Assembly: GCF_901764995.1 (NCBI RefSeq)
Contig: NZ_CABFKI010000015.1
Coordinates: forward strand, 1 to 51,932
Length of the DNA stretch: 51,932 nt
From: Actinobacillus porcinus
GTDB taxonomy: Bacteria; Pseudomonadota; Gammaproteobacteria; Enterobacterales; Pasteurellaceae
Direction of reading: 5' to 3'
Position 1 is the stretch's first letter, and each line of letters opens with the position of its first letter. The position numbers and the translations under genes are program-made. This document shows positions 25,328 through 33,350 of the stretch, one piece after another. The notes below the pieces were generated by a model. That model searched no databases. It saw nothing but the letters and a program-made list of their open reading frames with translations, and was not told where the DNA came from.

Positions 25328-25796
25328 TTTTTTCCTTGATATGATGTGCTTTTCGATAAAGATGGATAGCTTGCTCAACATCACTCGTGCCATACACAAT
25401 TTCCGTTTTCGTGTTGTCCGATGAAATAAAGGCAACTGCAGGGACTTTCATCACGCCATTTTTCCAGCCACTGACAACGCCCTGATAGGCTTCTGCCAAT
25501 TGACCTTCGATTTGTTTCCATTGTGGGGAATTTAGCCATTCTTTCGCTTGTTTTTCTGCACTTTCCAGCGATGTTCCTAAATGGCGGCTGACGTCATTTT
25601 CAATTATTTCAACCCTATCAAGGTAATGACTTTCATCGGCTAGATGTGCGCCTTTGATGGGATAAGCTGTAATGGAATAGGCGATGACTTGTGTGTTTTC
25701 AATGGGTGATGTTGCTTGTGCATAAGGCATTGCGCCTAATACACATAAGCCTATGAGTTGGAAGCTAAGTTGAGTGTGTTGATGTGGTATTTTCAT
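25320..25796 (-). CDS. PFL_4709-family conjugation protein (TIGR03757 type)
   Basis: A 158-aa secreted protein, start MKIPHQHTQLSFQLIGLC with signal peptide. The mature part, with ITAYPI near the start and KVPAVAFISSDN-TEIVYGTSDVEQA, matches the PFL_4709 family, related to TraW/TrbC-type pilus assembly proteins. The region in front of it, where a dozen core transfer genes should be, is missing. Its promoter is therefore unclear, as the nearest upstream minus-strand gene is 400 bp away and separated by a terminator. Confidence 0.8.
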   Translation of the reverse strand: MKIPHQHTQLSFQLIGLCVLGAMPYAQATSPIENTQVIAYSITAYPIKGAHLADESHYLDRVEIIENDVSRHLGTSLESAEKQAKEWLNSPQWKQIEGQLAEAYQGVVSGWKNGVMKVPAVAFISSDNTKTEIVYGTSDVEQAIHLYRKAHHIKEKNE

Positions 25797-25948
25797 AATT
25801 TCAATCAAGATTAATGGTATTTTAATGACACATTAAAAACTTGGTTTGAAAAAGAAAATAGAAAACTAAAATTGAACTTGAGAGAATTTTTTTGTTGTGT
25901 TTTGGTTTAAATTGATTTTAATATATACCTAATTTGTAAGGAGAGAGC

Positions 25949-26128
25949 ATGTTGAACTTATTTAAACGCTTAACTAATTTAAGTATCGTCTCATCAGTTT
26001 TGCAAAAAACAATGGAATATCCTGATGTTCATCATGGTTTTGAGCGAGATCGCAAAAACTTATATAAAAATCGCAATAAATTTGTACGTGATTTTAATCG
26101 TAATCTGAGAACTTATAGCCAAGAATAA
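25949..26128 (+). CDS. Small basic protein at the transfer-gene deletion point (59 aa)
   Basis: A 59-aa basic protein starting MLNLFKRLTNLSIVSSV with the strong ribosome site AAGGAGAG and followed by a terminator. It is the only plus-strand gene within the minus-strand transfer cluster. It occupies the gap where the core T4SS genes should be. The C-terminal half is rich in Arg, Asn and Lys. No family was recognised; it may have come with the event that removed the block. Confidence 0.55.
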   Translation: MLNLFKRLTNLSIVSSVLQKTMEYPDVHHGFERDRKNLYKNRNKFVRDFNRNLRTYSQE

Positions 26129-26139
26129 GCGATGTTTTT

Positions 26140-26192
26140 TAATCCCTGCAAACTCAAAAAGTAAGTTTTTTTTGAATTCGCAGGGATTTTTT
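26140..26192. terminator. Terminator between the 59-aa gene and the PFL_4697-type gene
   Basis: AATCCCTGCAAACTCAAAAA pairs imperfectly with TTTTTTGAATTCGCAGGGATT and has a following T-run. It separates the convergent genes and would stop transcription of the TraD operon before the PFL_4709-4711 genes. Confidence 0.75.
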
Positions 26193-26198
26193 TGATAC

Positions 26199-26894
26199 TT
26201 ACAAATACTTTTTAAAGTTGGCAGATGTAAATGCAATCAGCAAGCCAAATAACACCGCCGATGGAATTAATATCAAATTGGGGTGAATGGAAAAGGGAAT
26301 ACTTAAATAAATCAGCCAAGCAACGATCATGGATGGAAAAACCAACCGCTTCGCATAATGGTATTTAAAGGCTGACTCACGCCCAACACCAAAACGGCGT
26401 AAATCACGCTGTACCAATCCATCAATAAACCCAACTAACGCCGCTAATAGGAACAGTGGGCTGGTTAGCACAATAATAATCAGGCGGATAATAAAGGTGA
26501 TCAGCACATACAGTGATGCTTCCACATAATCACGCACATGATAATAAATGTACGCGCTCCAATTAGACTCCGTTGGATGCGCAAGCCACGCTTGAATCCC
26601 TGTTTTCACAAATAACCAATGATGAAGTGACGAGATTGCCCATTCGGCAAAATGAACAGGCTGGCTATAAATCAGACTTTGTTGAAAGTCCGTAGAAAAC
26701 CAACCGAATTCATCCATCATCACCTGTTTACTGTGCATTGCACCTTCTGCTGTCCAAAAGAACGCAATACCTATCCATTCAACGATAATACTAAAAAGAA
26801 GCGATCCCAATAAAATCCCGATTAACGAAAAGGGATTTAATTTAGATGAGCTTCGTTTTGCCTGTTGTACTTGTGGTGTTTCTTCTGTTGCCAT
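26199..26894 (-). CDS. PFL_4697-family conjugation membrane protein (TIGR03747 type)
   Basis: A 231-aa inner-membrane protein with four hydrophobic segments. The conserved blocks LGSLLFSIIVEWIGIAFFW, GVGRESAFKYHYAKR and PFSIHPNLILIP match the PFL_4697 family that normally follows TraD in PFGI-1-class ICEs. It lies 22 bp after the traD stop. In complete elements the next genes encode a RAQPRD-type protein and the core channel components. None of these is present. Confidence 0.85.
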   Translation of the reverse strand: MATEETPQVQQAKRSSSKLNPFSLIGILLGSLLFSIIVEWIGIAFFWTAEGAMHSKQVMMDEFGWFSTDFQQSLIYSQPVHFAEWAISSLHHWLFVKTGIQAWLAHPTESNWSAYIYYHVRDYVEASLYVLITFIIRLIIIVLTSPLFLLAALVGFIDGLVQRDLRRFGVGRESAFKYHYAKRLVFPSMIVAWLIYLSIPFSIHPNLILIPSAVLFGLLIAFTSANFKKYL

Positions 26895-26916
26895 AATTGG
26901 ATTACCTACTTAAGTG

Positions 26917-29049
26917 TTATACCGGCATCGCGGTTTGAGAAAGTGATTCAAAGGCATCGACCACGTCTTTATTAGGCTGATAAGCATTAACCCCTTCCCA
27001 CCAAGTTTCAGTGGTACGGTAATTTTCACGCATAGACTGGGCCAGTTGTTGAAGATTAGCCGGCATCATATCGTCCTTATCTTCAATGGGTAATGGCATT
27101 CTAATTTTCCATAGCTGACTCCCTTCAATCAGCGCAAAGGCTTGACCTTTAGGTAAGTTCGTAATATCGGCCGGTGAAAGCATCGGTTTTTGTTTTGCGG
27201 TTACACGGTCACCTGTATTAGAGCCAAAGTCTTTATCCGAATTCGGATCGTTACTGTCCGTGACACTTGAAATCGCCATACTTTCTAAAATGGTCACTTC
27301 ATGTAAATTCTTCGTTAAGACTTCTGCTGTCGCTTGTTCTTTCACGCGTAACATGACCATAGAGTTAAAGTTACCGACAATTTGCCCGGCTTTTGCAGCA
27401 TCACCAATTCGTGCTTTAATATCAGAAATCGTCTGCGTATAAGCCGTAACCTGTACGCCTGCACCGCCGCCTTTGTTGATGAGCGGAATAAACTCATCAC
27501 CAATCAACTCATTGAATTCGTCACAGTGGACGTTGATAGAAATTTTGCTTTGTTTGGCGTTCGGCGATTGCGGTAAACCATCATCAATACCAAATTTATA
27601 AATATGACCGGCCATCGAAACTAAATCCGCAAACATAGAATTTCCTACTGCAGCCGCCACGGTTAAATCGGACAAAGCATCCAAGCCGATATAAACAATC
27701 CCACGTTTACGAATAACTTCTTCCCAGTCAAAAATAGGACGAGCATCAAGAATATCAGAGTAATCAGGGGATAAAAGCTCCGCAATTTTCCCGGATGTCA
27801 GTTTTTCTAATAAAGGCAATAATGATGCGACAATCTTATCAAAGTAAGTTTTATCATATCGCACCGCACTACATAAGCCATCAAGGACAGGGTCAAAGAC
27901 TTGGTTATCCCGAATATACTGATCGACTGCGACAACCATTTCATTACGCCCTTTCATGGCAAGGGATAAGTTTTTTTGATCGATTTTTGTGGATGCTTCC
28001 GCAATCATTGCCCAAATTTTCTTATCTTGACGGTCAAAATAGAATTTCGCGTAATCTAAGAATAACGAATCAATACTGCGAACATATCGCGCGATTTGCT
28101 CATAATTAGGACGGCGACCCAGTTCCACTAAAGCGCGGGCAATAATATTGACAAATCGCCAAGCAAATTCTTTAAATGCCGCGCTATTGCCTGAACCGCT
28201 TAGTTGTCCGGAAATACGTCCTGCCACTTCCGTGATCTTGTTAAAACGTCCAACCGCGTTGTAGCGTGCAGAAATATCAGGCCAACCTAAATGGAACACA
28301 TAAAACTCGTTGTCGCGTCCGGCACGTTTCGCTTCGGCGTACATCCGCTTCAGAATATCAGCATCCCCTTTAGGGTCGAAGAAAACAACCACTTCACGCT
28401 CATTAAAGGTTTTACCACGATGAATATCTTGTGTGACCAACAACTCAGCTAATCGCGTTTTTCCTACACGTGTTGTGCCTAAGACCAACATATGCCCCAC
28501 ACGGCTACTGAGTGGTACGGTCACATTAACTTCATCAAGTTCAATACCATGAATAGCCGGAATCCCTTCTACCGGTGGTAAAGGACGAAATGGATTAAAG
28601 GGGCTGTCTTTTGATGTTAATTTCGCAATAAAGCTATTTTCATATTTCTTTTCAAATTCACGAACAGCCACAAAACATTTTGATGGGCGAATATACTTTT
28701 CTGCATTTTGTTGAAAACAATCATGCAACCGCTGAGTATGCTTTTGTCCCCACTGAAAGCCTTTCCCAAGGAACAAAAATTTTTTCCCCACAGGAATTTG
28801 TTTACTGGTTAGCGCGTAGGTTGGTAAGCGTTTCAAATTGCGGTGATATTTCACAATTTTCCAGCCTTCTAAGCCACGTTTAATCCCTAACCATGCAAAC
28901 CCACAGGCTAAGCCCAATCCCACCGTAGGTTGCAAGGCAATTGCCCATGGCATTAACGTACAAAAAATAATGGCAACAATACAAATTGCCGTGGTATAAA
29001 ACTCAACCGGGGGACGCAGCAAGGCTTCCATTAAATACTTATTACTCAT
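26917..29049 (-). CDS. traD: Conjugative coupling protein TraD (TIGR03743 type)
   Basis: A 710-aa type IV coupling ATPase that docks the relaxase-DNA complex at the transfer channel. It has N-terminal membrane segments (TTAICIVAIIFCTLMPWAIAL), Walker A GTTRVGKT near residue 190 and Walker B VNVHCDEFNEL with the downstream conserved Gln/Thr region (TAYTQTISDIKARIG). It has the length and layout of SXT/PFGI-type TraD. Its start overlaps the previous gene by 4 bases (ATGA). Confidence 0.93.
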   Translation of the reverse strand: MSNKYLMEALLRPPVEFYTTAICIVAIIFCTLMPWAIALQPTVGLGLACGFAWLGIKRGLEGWKIVKYHRNLKRLPTYALTSKQIPVGKKFLFLGKGFQWGQKHTQRLHDCFQQNAEKYIRPSKCFVAVREFEKKYENSFIAKLTSKDSPFNPFRPLPPVEGIPAIHGIELDEVNVTVPLSSRVGHMLVLGTTRVGKTRLAELLVTQDIHRGKTFNEREVVVFFDPKGDADILKRMYAEAKRAGRDNEFYVFHLGWPDISARYNAVGRFNKITEVAGRISGQLSGSGNSAAFKEFAWRFVNIIARALVELGRRPNYEQIARYVRSIDSLFLDYAKFYFDRQDKKIWAMIAEASTKIDQKNLSLAMKGRNEMVVAVDQYIRDNQVFDPVLDGLCSAVRYDKTYFDKIVASLLPLLEKLTSGKIAELLSPDYSDILDARPIFDWEEVIRKRGIVYIGLDALSDLTVAAAVGNSMFADLVSMAGHIYKFGIDDGLPQSPNAKQSKISINVHCDEFNELIGDEFIPLINKGGGAGVQVTAYTQTISDIKARIGDAAKAGQIVGNFNSMVMLRVKEQATAEVLTKNLHEVTILESMAISSVTDSNDPNSDKDFGSNTGDRVTAKQKPMLSPADITNLPKGQAFALIEGSQLWKIRMPLPIEDKDDMMPANLQQLAQSMRENYRTTETWWEGVNAYQPNKDVVDAFESLSQTAMPV

Positions 29050-29570
29050 TGATAAATACCTTCCGATGTTAATAATAAGGGATAATGCTGAATCCCCAGC
29101 CGTTCACTTAAGCTGTCCGCTGGGGCCGGCATGAATGTAAGCTCAGGTAAAATATCGCGTAACGCTTGTAATTCTGCTTCAGTCTTTACATTAATGACCA
29201 AACCTGTTGCTTGTAGTTTAATCAGTTTGTCGCGATTGGCATTCAACCAATCCATGGATACATCATCATAGCCGACAAGAAAAAAGGGGTATATGCCGGG
29301 TAAATTCATCGCTTGGGCATTGACTTTACCGACTGAAAATTTATGCGAAACCACAGGAAGCAGTTGCGCTTCAGAAAGTTGACTCGGTACAGCATTATGA
29401 TGCTTTGGAGCTTCAGGCGAATGTACAGGCTGAATAGGTTCATAAAAACGAACCGCACTTTCTCCCCCTAAATCTGCAATGACTGTCGGTTGTGCGATGG
29501 CAGATAGGCTACACAGGCTCATAATAAGCGAGAGTAGAGACATTTTTCGATTTTTGTTTTGATGTTTCAT
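29046..29570 (-). CDS. PFL_4695-family conjugation protein (TIGR03765 type)
   Basis: A 174-aa secreted protein with signal peptide (SLLSLIMSLCSLSAIAQ). The C-terminal block VTVI/FLVGYDDVSMDWLNANR and ERLGIQHYPLLLTSEGIYQ is characteristic of the PFL_4695 family located directly before traD in these ICEs. The 4-base overlap with traD shows translational coupling. A Hin-type uptake signal (reverse AAGTGCGGT) lies inside it at 29452. Confidence 0.85.
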   Translation of the reverse strand: MKHQNKNRKMSLLSLIMSLCSLSAIAQPTVIADLGGESAVRFYEPIQPVHSPEAPKHHNAVPSQLSEAQLLPVVSHKFSVGKVNAQAMNLPGIYPFFLVGYDDVSMDWLNANRDKLIKLQATGLVINVKTEAELQALRDILPELTFMPAPADSLSERLGIQHYPLLLTSEGIYQ

Positions 29571-29620
29571 TGATTCTATTTCACGATGAGATTAATTAAA
29601 CGTAGATACAATATTGACCA

Positions 29621-30415
29621 TTAATTGTTTTTTGAGACAGATAATGGTGTAACCCAGGTAATATTCTCTGCCGTTGTGACAGGTTGAATCCAATTCACAG
29701 GGCTATCTGATACCAAACGAACACCGGGTGATGTGACTGATACACTTCGAGATGGGCGTATTTTAGATGTCGTAGTCATTGACTTTTTACTGTCCTGCAA
29801 CTGAATTCGCGCGGTTTCAATGGCATTGTCCAAACCTGACGGTGAATGATCGATACCACGGATTTGCTTTAAGTTTGCGCGAATCCCTGACTTATACTTT
29901 TCGGCAGGTTGACCACCTGCCGGATGATGATAGCACCCGGTCGCGGCAATCCAGTTTTGATGCTTTTGATGACATTCACTGAGAATAATGGATGCCGCAT
30001 GCAAATTGGTGTAGGGTTCAAATCCATCACAGGTTGAACGGAAGAAGCGTTTTCCATTCCAACCTACATTCACTTGCGCAATGCCAATATCAATATTTTT
30101 TAAGGGATAACGTTTGGCAAAGCGATGAAAGGCTTGGCACGCTTCTAACTTACTGGCATATTGGTAGCCTTTTCCTGCCACATTGATCGACCATGGCCAA
30201 GGTTTAACATTCGCCGAAGCAAGCTTGGTTTTGCTCTCATTCATGGCAACCGCATATAAAATAGTCGGGGGAACTTGATGTGTCTGCGCAATTTCTCTAA
30301 ACGCAGGCGGTACTGTATGCGTTCTTGCCCCAACATCCTGCCCCAAAATACAAATACCCAATCCCACAAGTCCCTGTAGCAGTGTTCGATAGTTTAATAG
30401 CGCAGTATTTTCCAT
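29621..30415 (-). CDS. Lytic transglycosylase (SLT domain)
   Basis: A 264-aa secreted cell-wall enzyme that opens peptidoglycan for the transfer apparatus. It has an N-terminal signal segment, an SLT domain with the catalytic Glu in LYAVAMNESKT, and NIDIGIAQVNVGWNGK, the usual second motif. The C-terminal 80 residues are low-complexity. It overlaps the PFL_4693 gene by 22 bases. It corresponds to the transglycosylase found at the same place in PFGI-1-class elements. Confidence 0.87.
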   Translation of the reverse strand: MENTALLNYRTLLQGLVGLGICILGQDVGARTHTVPPAFREIAQTHQVPPTILYAVAMNESKTKLASANVKPWPWSINVAGKGYQYASKLEACQAFHRFAKRYPLKNIDIGIAQVNVGWNGKRFFRSTCDGFEPYTNLHAASIILSECHQKHQNWIAATGCYHHPAGGQPAEKYKSGIRANLKQIRGIDHSPSGLDNAIETARIQLQDSKKSMTTTSKIRPSRSVSVTSPGVRLVSDSPVNWIQPVTTAENITWVTPLSVSKNN

Positions 30416-31164
30416 TGATTGTCTCCGCTAATTTGAAAGGCAACAGGCATCTTACCTTGACCATACTTCAGCCAATAACCTGAATCATGGTTTAAGGTAA
30501 TTTGGCGATGACGAACCTTCTCAATATCAATTTGATATTTCACCGCCCAATCACGAATTTTGTTGTCATCTTTCATCGAATCTAAGAAGTAAATATCAAT
30601 CGGTTTATCGCCAACAATATTCAATAAGCGTCCAACATTCTTATTACATTCATCACAATCCAGTTTAGTAAAATAAATCACGCGACTGACGGCAGAAACA
30701 GGTGTGCCGGCATTACCATCATTAGAGAATGGCAATTGGTTCGGGTAGAGCCGTTCAAACGCGCGGTTATAGGCAATTTGGAAAGCGATTTCTTTTTCTA
30801 CACGTTGATATTCTTTTTTAGCCAATAATTCAGCGAAATGAGCACGCTCTTGCTCTGTTTTCGCTTCAATACCGAGCATCGTTAATGGATCGAGATTAGG
30901 CGTCCAAATGCCACGAGACCCCGCTTTCAATTGCTGATATTGAGACCATTCTTCTTGCGTTAATCCCCAGTCAAGCCAAGGACTTTCGGATAGTTTAAGT
31001 TGATTGGTTGTATTCTGTCCCAAGGCTTTTTCAACAGTATTTTTCTGCTGTTCAGCTTGCTGAAGTGATTGTAAATTGGCACTATTTACCGTTTGATTGG
31101 GAACCGCATAGGCAGACGACATAGCCAGTGTGGTAGTAATTAGCATGGTGATACGAGATTTCAT
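30394..31164 (-). CDS. PFL_4693-family conjugation protein (TIGR03759 type)
   Basis: A 256-aa secreted protein. The start MKSRITMLITTTLAM at 31164 is chosen because GGAG lies 6 bases upstream. The signal peptide is followed by LSESPWLDWGLTQEEWSQYQ and WTPNLDPLTMLGIEAKTEQE, which are hallmarks of this family. A thioredoxin-like part with VIYFTKLDCDECNKN (CxxC) follows. It probably assists assembly of the transfer apparatus in the periplasm. Confidence 0.87.
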   Translation of the reverse strand: MKSRITMLITTTLAMSSAYAVPNQTVNSANLQSLQQAEQQKNTVEKALGQNTTNQLKLSESPWLDWGLTQEEWSQYQQLKAGSRGIWTPNLDPLTMLGIEAKTEQERAHFAELLAKKEYQRVEKEIAFQIAYNRAFERLYPNQLPFSNDGNAGTPVSAVSRVIYFTKLDCDECNKNVGRLLNIVGDKPIDIYFLDSMKDDNKIRDWAVKYQIDIEKVRHRQITLNHDSGYWLKYGQGKMPVAFQISGDNQWKILRY

Positions 31165-31469
31165 TATTTTCTCCATTTCATGGACTGTTGATACAACAAT
31201 TTTTCAGACTATGCCAAAAGTCAAAAAAAAATTTAATGAAAAACTAAATTGGGAAATAAAACAATTTTTGCGCCAAGAGCCATCATCAAAAAAATGACAA
31301 AGCCCAAAACAATCAGAGCCAAAAACAACACAAGCCAAAAAACCAAAAAACTCAAAAAAAGAAAAATAAAAAGCTCAAAAAAGAAAAACAAAAAAATAAA
31401 AAGGGAAAATAAAGAAAGCAAAAAAGGCCATCATGATGATGACCAAATTGAGGTTGGTATTTCTTATTG
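31165..31469. other. Homopolymer-rich gap with a possible hydrophobic ORF
   Basis: The plus strand is almost entirely A and K-type codons from 31225 to 31425. On the minus strand, 31233-31421 could encode a very hydrophobic peptide of 62 aa (LFIFLFFFFELF-rich) that starts only with TTG and lacks a ribosome site. I cannot tell whether it is a real membrane peptide or simple low-complexity DNA. Confidence 0.35.
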
Positions 31470-32180
31470 TTATAGGGCTAGGTTACTTTCTACTTGTACA
31501 GGAGGTGTCACTTTCTTAGGAATATCGAATCGGCGTTCAAAACAAACATCTCGTGTTTCGTAATTCACCTTCAAGGTATAAGCTTCACCTACGAGCATTT
31601 CTAACGCATCACGTAATTTCATCGGACCAAAGCTATAATGCACTTTCGGCAATGGACGATTGAATAAACCGCTAACGCTACTCTCAGGAGAAGCACATAA
31701 ACTAAAACCGGTATGTTTTAAAGCGGCTTCAATCCCTTGACGCACATTTTGTGAATAGGAAACATTTTTCCCTTTACCGGTCGGAATATCGACAGAAACC
31801 ACTTGCTCTAATAAGTATTTTTGGCCGCCGTTTGGTTTGCTGCTCACAAGGGTATAGCGATCATAACGCACCACTTCAGGGGCTTCATCATAAGCAGCGG
31901 TATAAATATCTTCATCCACAGCATGATAAGATGTATTTTGCTTACCGGTTAATTCAGCAAATTGTTTTTCGCTGAGCGTTAAAATTTTTCCGTCTTTTGA
32001 TTTAAACTCTAACATTTTAACAGGCGATGTTTTTACTTCTTCAGGGCTAGGTAAAGGAATACCTGGTGATAAGGTAGTTTGTGATGTGTTTTTAAATGAA
32101 GAACTTTTAGCACATCCTGTTAAGCTTACGGCAATCACGGACATTGCCGTTAACGTAAATACAAAAGAGACTTTCTTCAT
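31470..32180 (-). CDS. PilL-like N-terminal lipoprotein of the transfer cluster
   Basis: A 236-aa lipoprotein with lipobox LTGC near residue 23. The C-terminal block SVSGLFNRPLPKVHYSFGPM, then LRDALEMLVG and CFERR, matches the PFGI-1-class PilL N-terminal domain protein, a secretin-associated pilus component. It is usually the first gene of the transfer cluster, and here it is the first before the PFL_4693 gene. Confidence 0.85.
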   Translation of the reverse strand: MKKVSFVFTLTAMSVIAVSLTGCAKSSSFKNTSQTTLSPGIPLPSPEEVKTSPVKMLEFKSKDGKILTLSEKQFAELTGKQNTSYHAVDEDIYTAAYDEAPEVVRYDRYTLVSSKPNGGQKYLLEQVVSVDIPTGKGKNVSYSQNVRQGIEAALKHTGFSLCASPESSVSGLFNRPLPKVHYSFGPMKLRDALEMLVGEAYTLKVNYETRDVCFERRFDIPKKVTPPVQVESNLAL

Positions 32181-32335
32181 GGAATATTCCTTCGTGATTA
32201 AAAAGAGATAATGAAATTAGCGTGCACATAATGGCGGAAAACAGCGGAGATTTTTAGAATAAATTAAATTTACATTTAAGAGAGTTTTTTTTCTCTCTGA
32301 ATCAGTCACATCTCATCATAGACAGCGTCAATAAA

Positions 32336-32360
32336 AATGCCCGATCATAATTCGGGCATT
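32336..32360. terminator. Terminator after the OmpA-like gene
   Basis: AATGCCCGAATTATGATCGGGCATT on the minus strand forms a hairpin with ATTCGGGC / GCCCGAT arms and is followed by TTTTATT. It ends transcription of the gene stopping at 32389. Confidence 0.8.
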
Positions 32361-32388
32361 GATAACACTAGAGATGAGCATTAAAGCA

Positions 32389-33288
32389 TTATAATTCGTA
32401 TCTTTTCATCAACGGCTCAGCGGAATAAGGAAGCTGTGTTGGATACGGATTTCCTGTCACATTGGGGCTATAAGGATAATTCACATCATAAAGCGGTGCA
32501 GGACCAATGGTACCTGCTTGTTGCGTATTCATCGTCTTGCTGGCTGCGGTTTTAACCACAACGCGGCGATTTGGTCGTAAACAATCCTTCGCTGCCTGAT
32601 CGTAACCATCACAATGCTTCACTTGATGTGCTTTACCAAAACCAATCGTTTTAATGTCAGTATTGACACCTAAGTGCTGCAATTCTGCCTTAACAGATTC
32701 CGCGCGGCGTTTAGATAAATCTAAATTATATTTCACACTGCCTAGGCGATCAGTATACCCACCAATCACAATGGATTTCACGGACAGGGTATTTAATGAT
32801 TGCGCTAATTCTGCGATCACCTGCTTGCCTTGAGCCGTTAATTCATATTGATCAAAATCAAACAGCAAATCGGTATTCATATTGAACGTATGGTTGGAAT
32901 GGCACCCATTTGGATACCAAAGGAACGTTTGCGCTTGCATTTGGTCATCAAACAGCACCTTATATTGACAAATTTTATGTATTCCTTTTTCGCGGTAGTT
33001 AAACACATAATCAAACTCACGAACCCCATACAACCCTTCACCAAAATGCGGGTTGCCAATTAAATGCCGAATTTGATCTTTCGACATACCGCGTTCAATC
33101 ATACGGACATTATCCCAGTTTGGCCAAGTACCATACTGCGTACCATCATGATTAAATGTGGATTGTTCAATATTTGGGAAAACAGGGGAATCCGTTGTTC
33201 CATCACGTGAGACTTGCGAAAGATTACCACAAGCCGTAATCGCTGCACTGATCAACGTAAGTGCGGTTAATTTTAATGTCATTTTCAT
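32389..33288 (-). CDS. BamE-like plus OmpA-like outer-membrane lipoprotein
   Basis: A 299-aa lipoprotein with lipobox ITAC near residue 20. The N-terminal part has the SmpA/BamE-like pattern GMSKDQIRHLIGNPHF. The C-terminal OmpA peptidoglycan-binding domain has LLFDFDQYELTAQGKQV, then VIGGYTDRLGS and LSKRRAESVK. It ends with a Tyr/Pro-rich tail. It should anchor the outer membrane to peptidoglycan. It lies directly downstream of the trimeric adhesin, so it may help that protein's assembly or have structural use in transfer. It carries an uptake-signal core at 33259. Confidence 0.85.
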   Translation of the reverse strand: MKMTLKLTALTLISAAITACGNLSQVSRDGTTDSPVFPNIEQSTFNHDGTQYGTWPNWDNVRMIERGMSKDQIRHLIGNPHFGEGLYGVREFDYVFNYREKGIHKICQYKVLFDDQMQAQTFLWYPNGCHSNHTFNMNTDLLFDFDQYELTAQGKQVIAELAQSLNTLSVKSIVIGGYTDRLGSVKYNLDLSKRRAESVKAELQHLGVNTDIKTIGFGKAHQVKHCDGYDQAAKDCLRPNRRVVVKTAASKTMNTQQAGTIGPAPLYDVNYPYSPNVTGNPYPTQLPYSAEPLMKRYEL

Positions 33289-33313
33289 ATTATTAAACCT
33301 TAAGTAAAGGAAA

Positions 33314-33341
33314 ATCAGGCATATCGAAAGACATGCCTGAT
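33314..33341 (-). terminator. Terminator after the adhesin gene
   Basis: ATCAGGCAT and ATGCCTGAT pair around a short loop; on the minus strand TTTTCC follows. It lies 10 bases after the adhesin stop. Confidence 0.75.
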
Positions 33342-33350
33342 GTCAAATCA

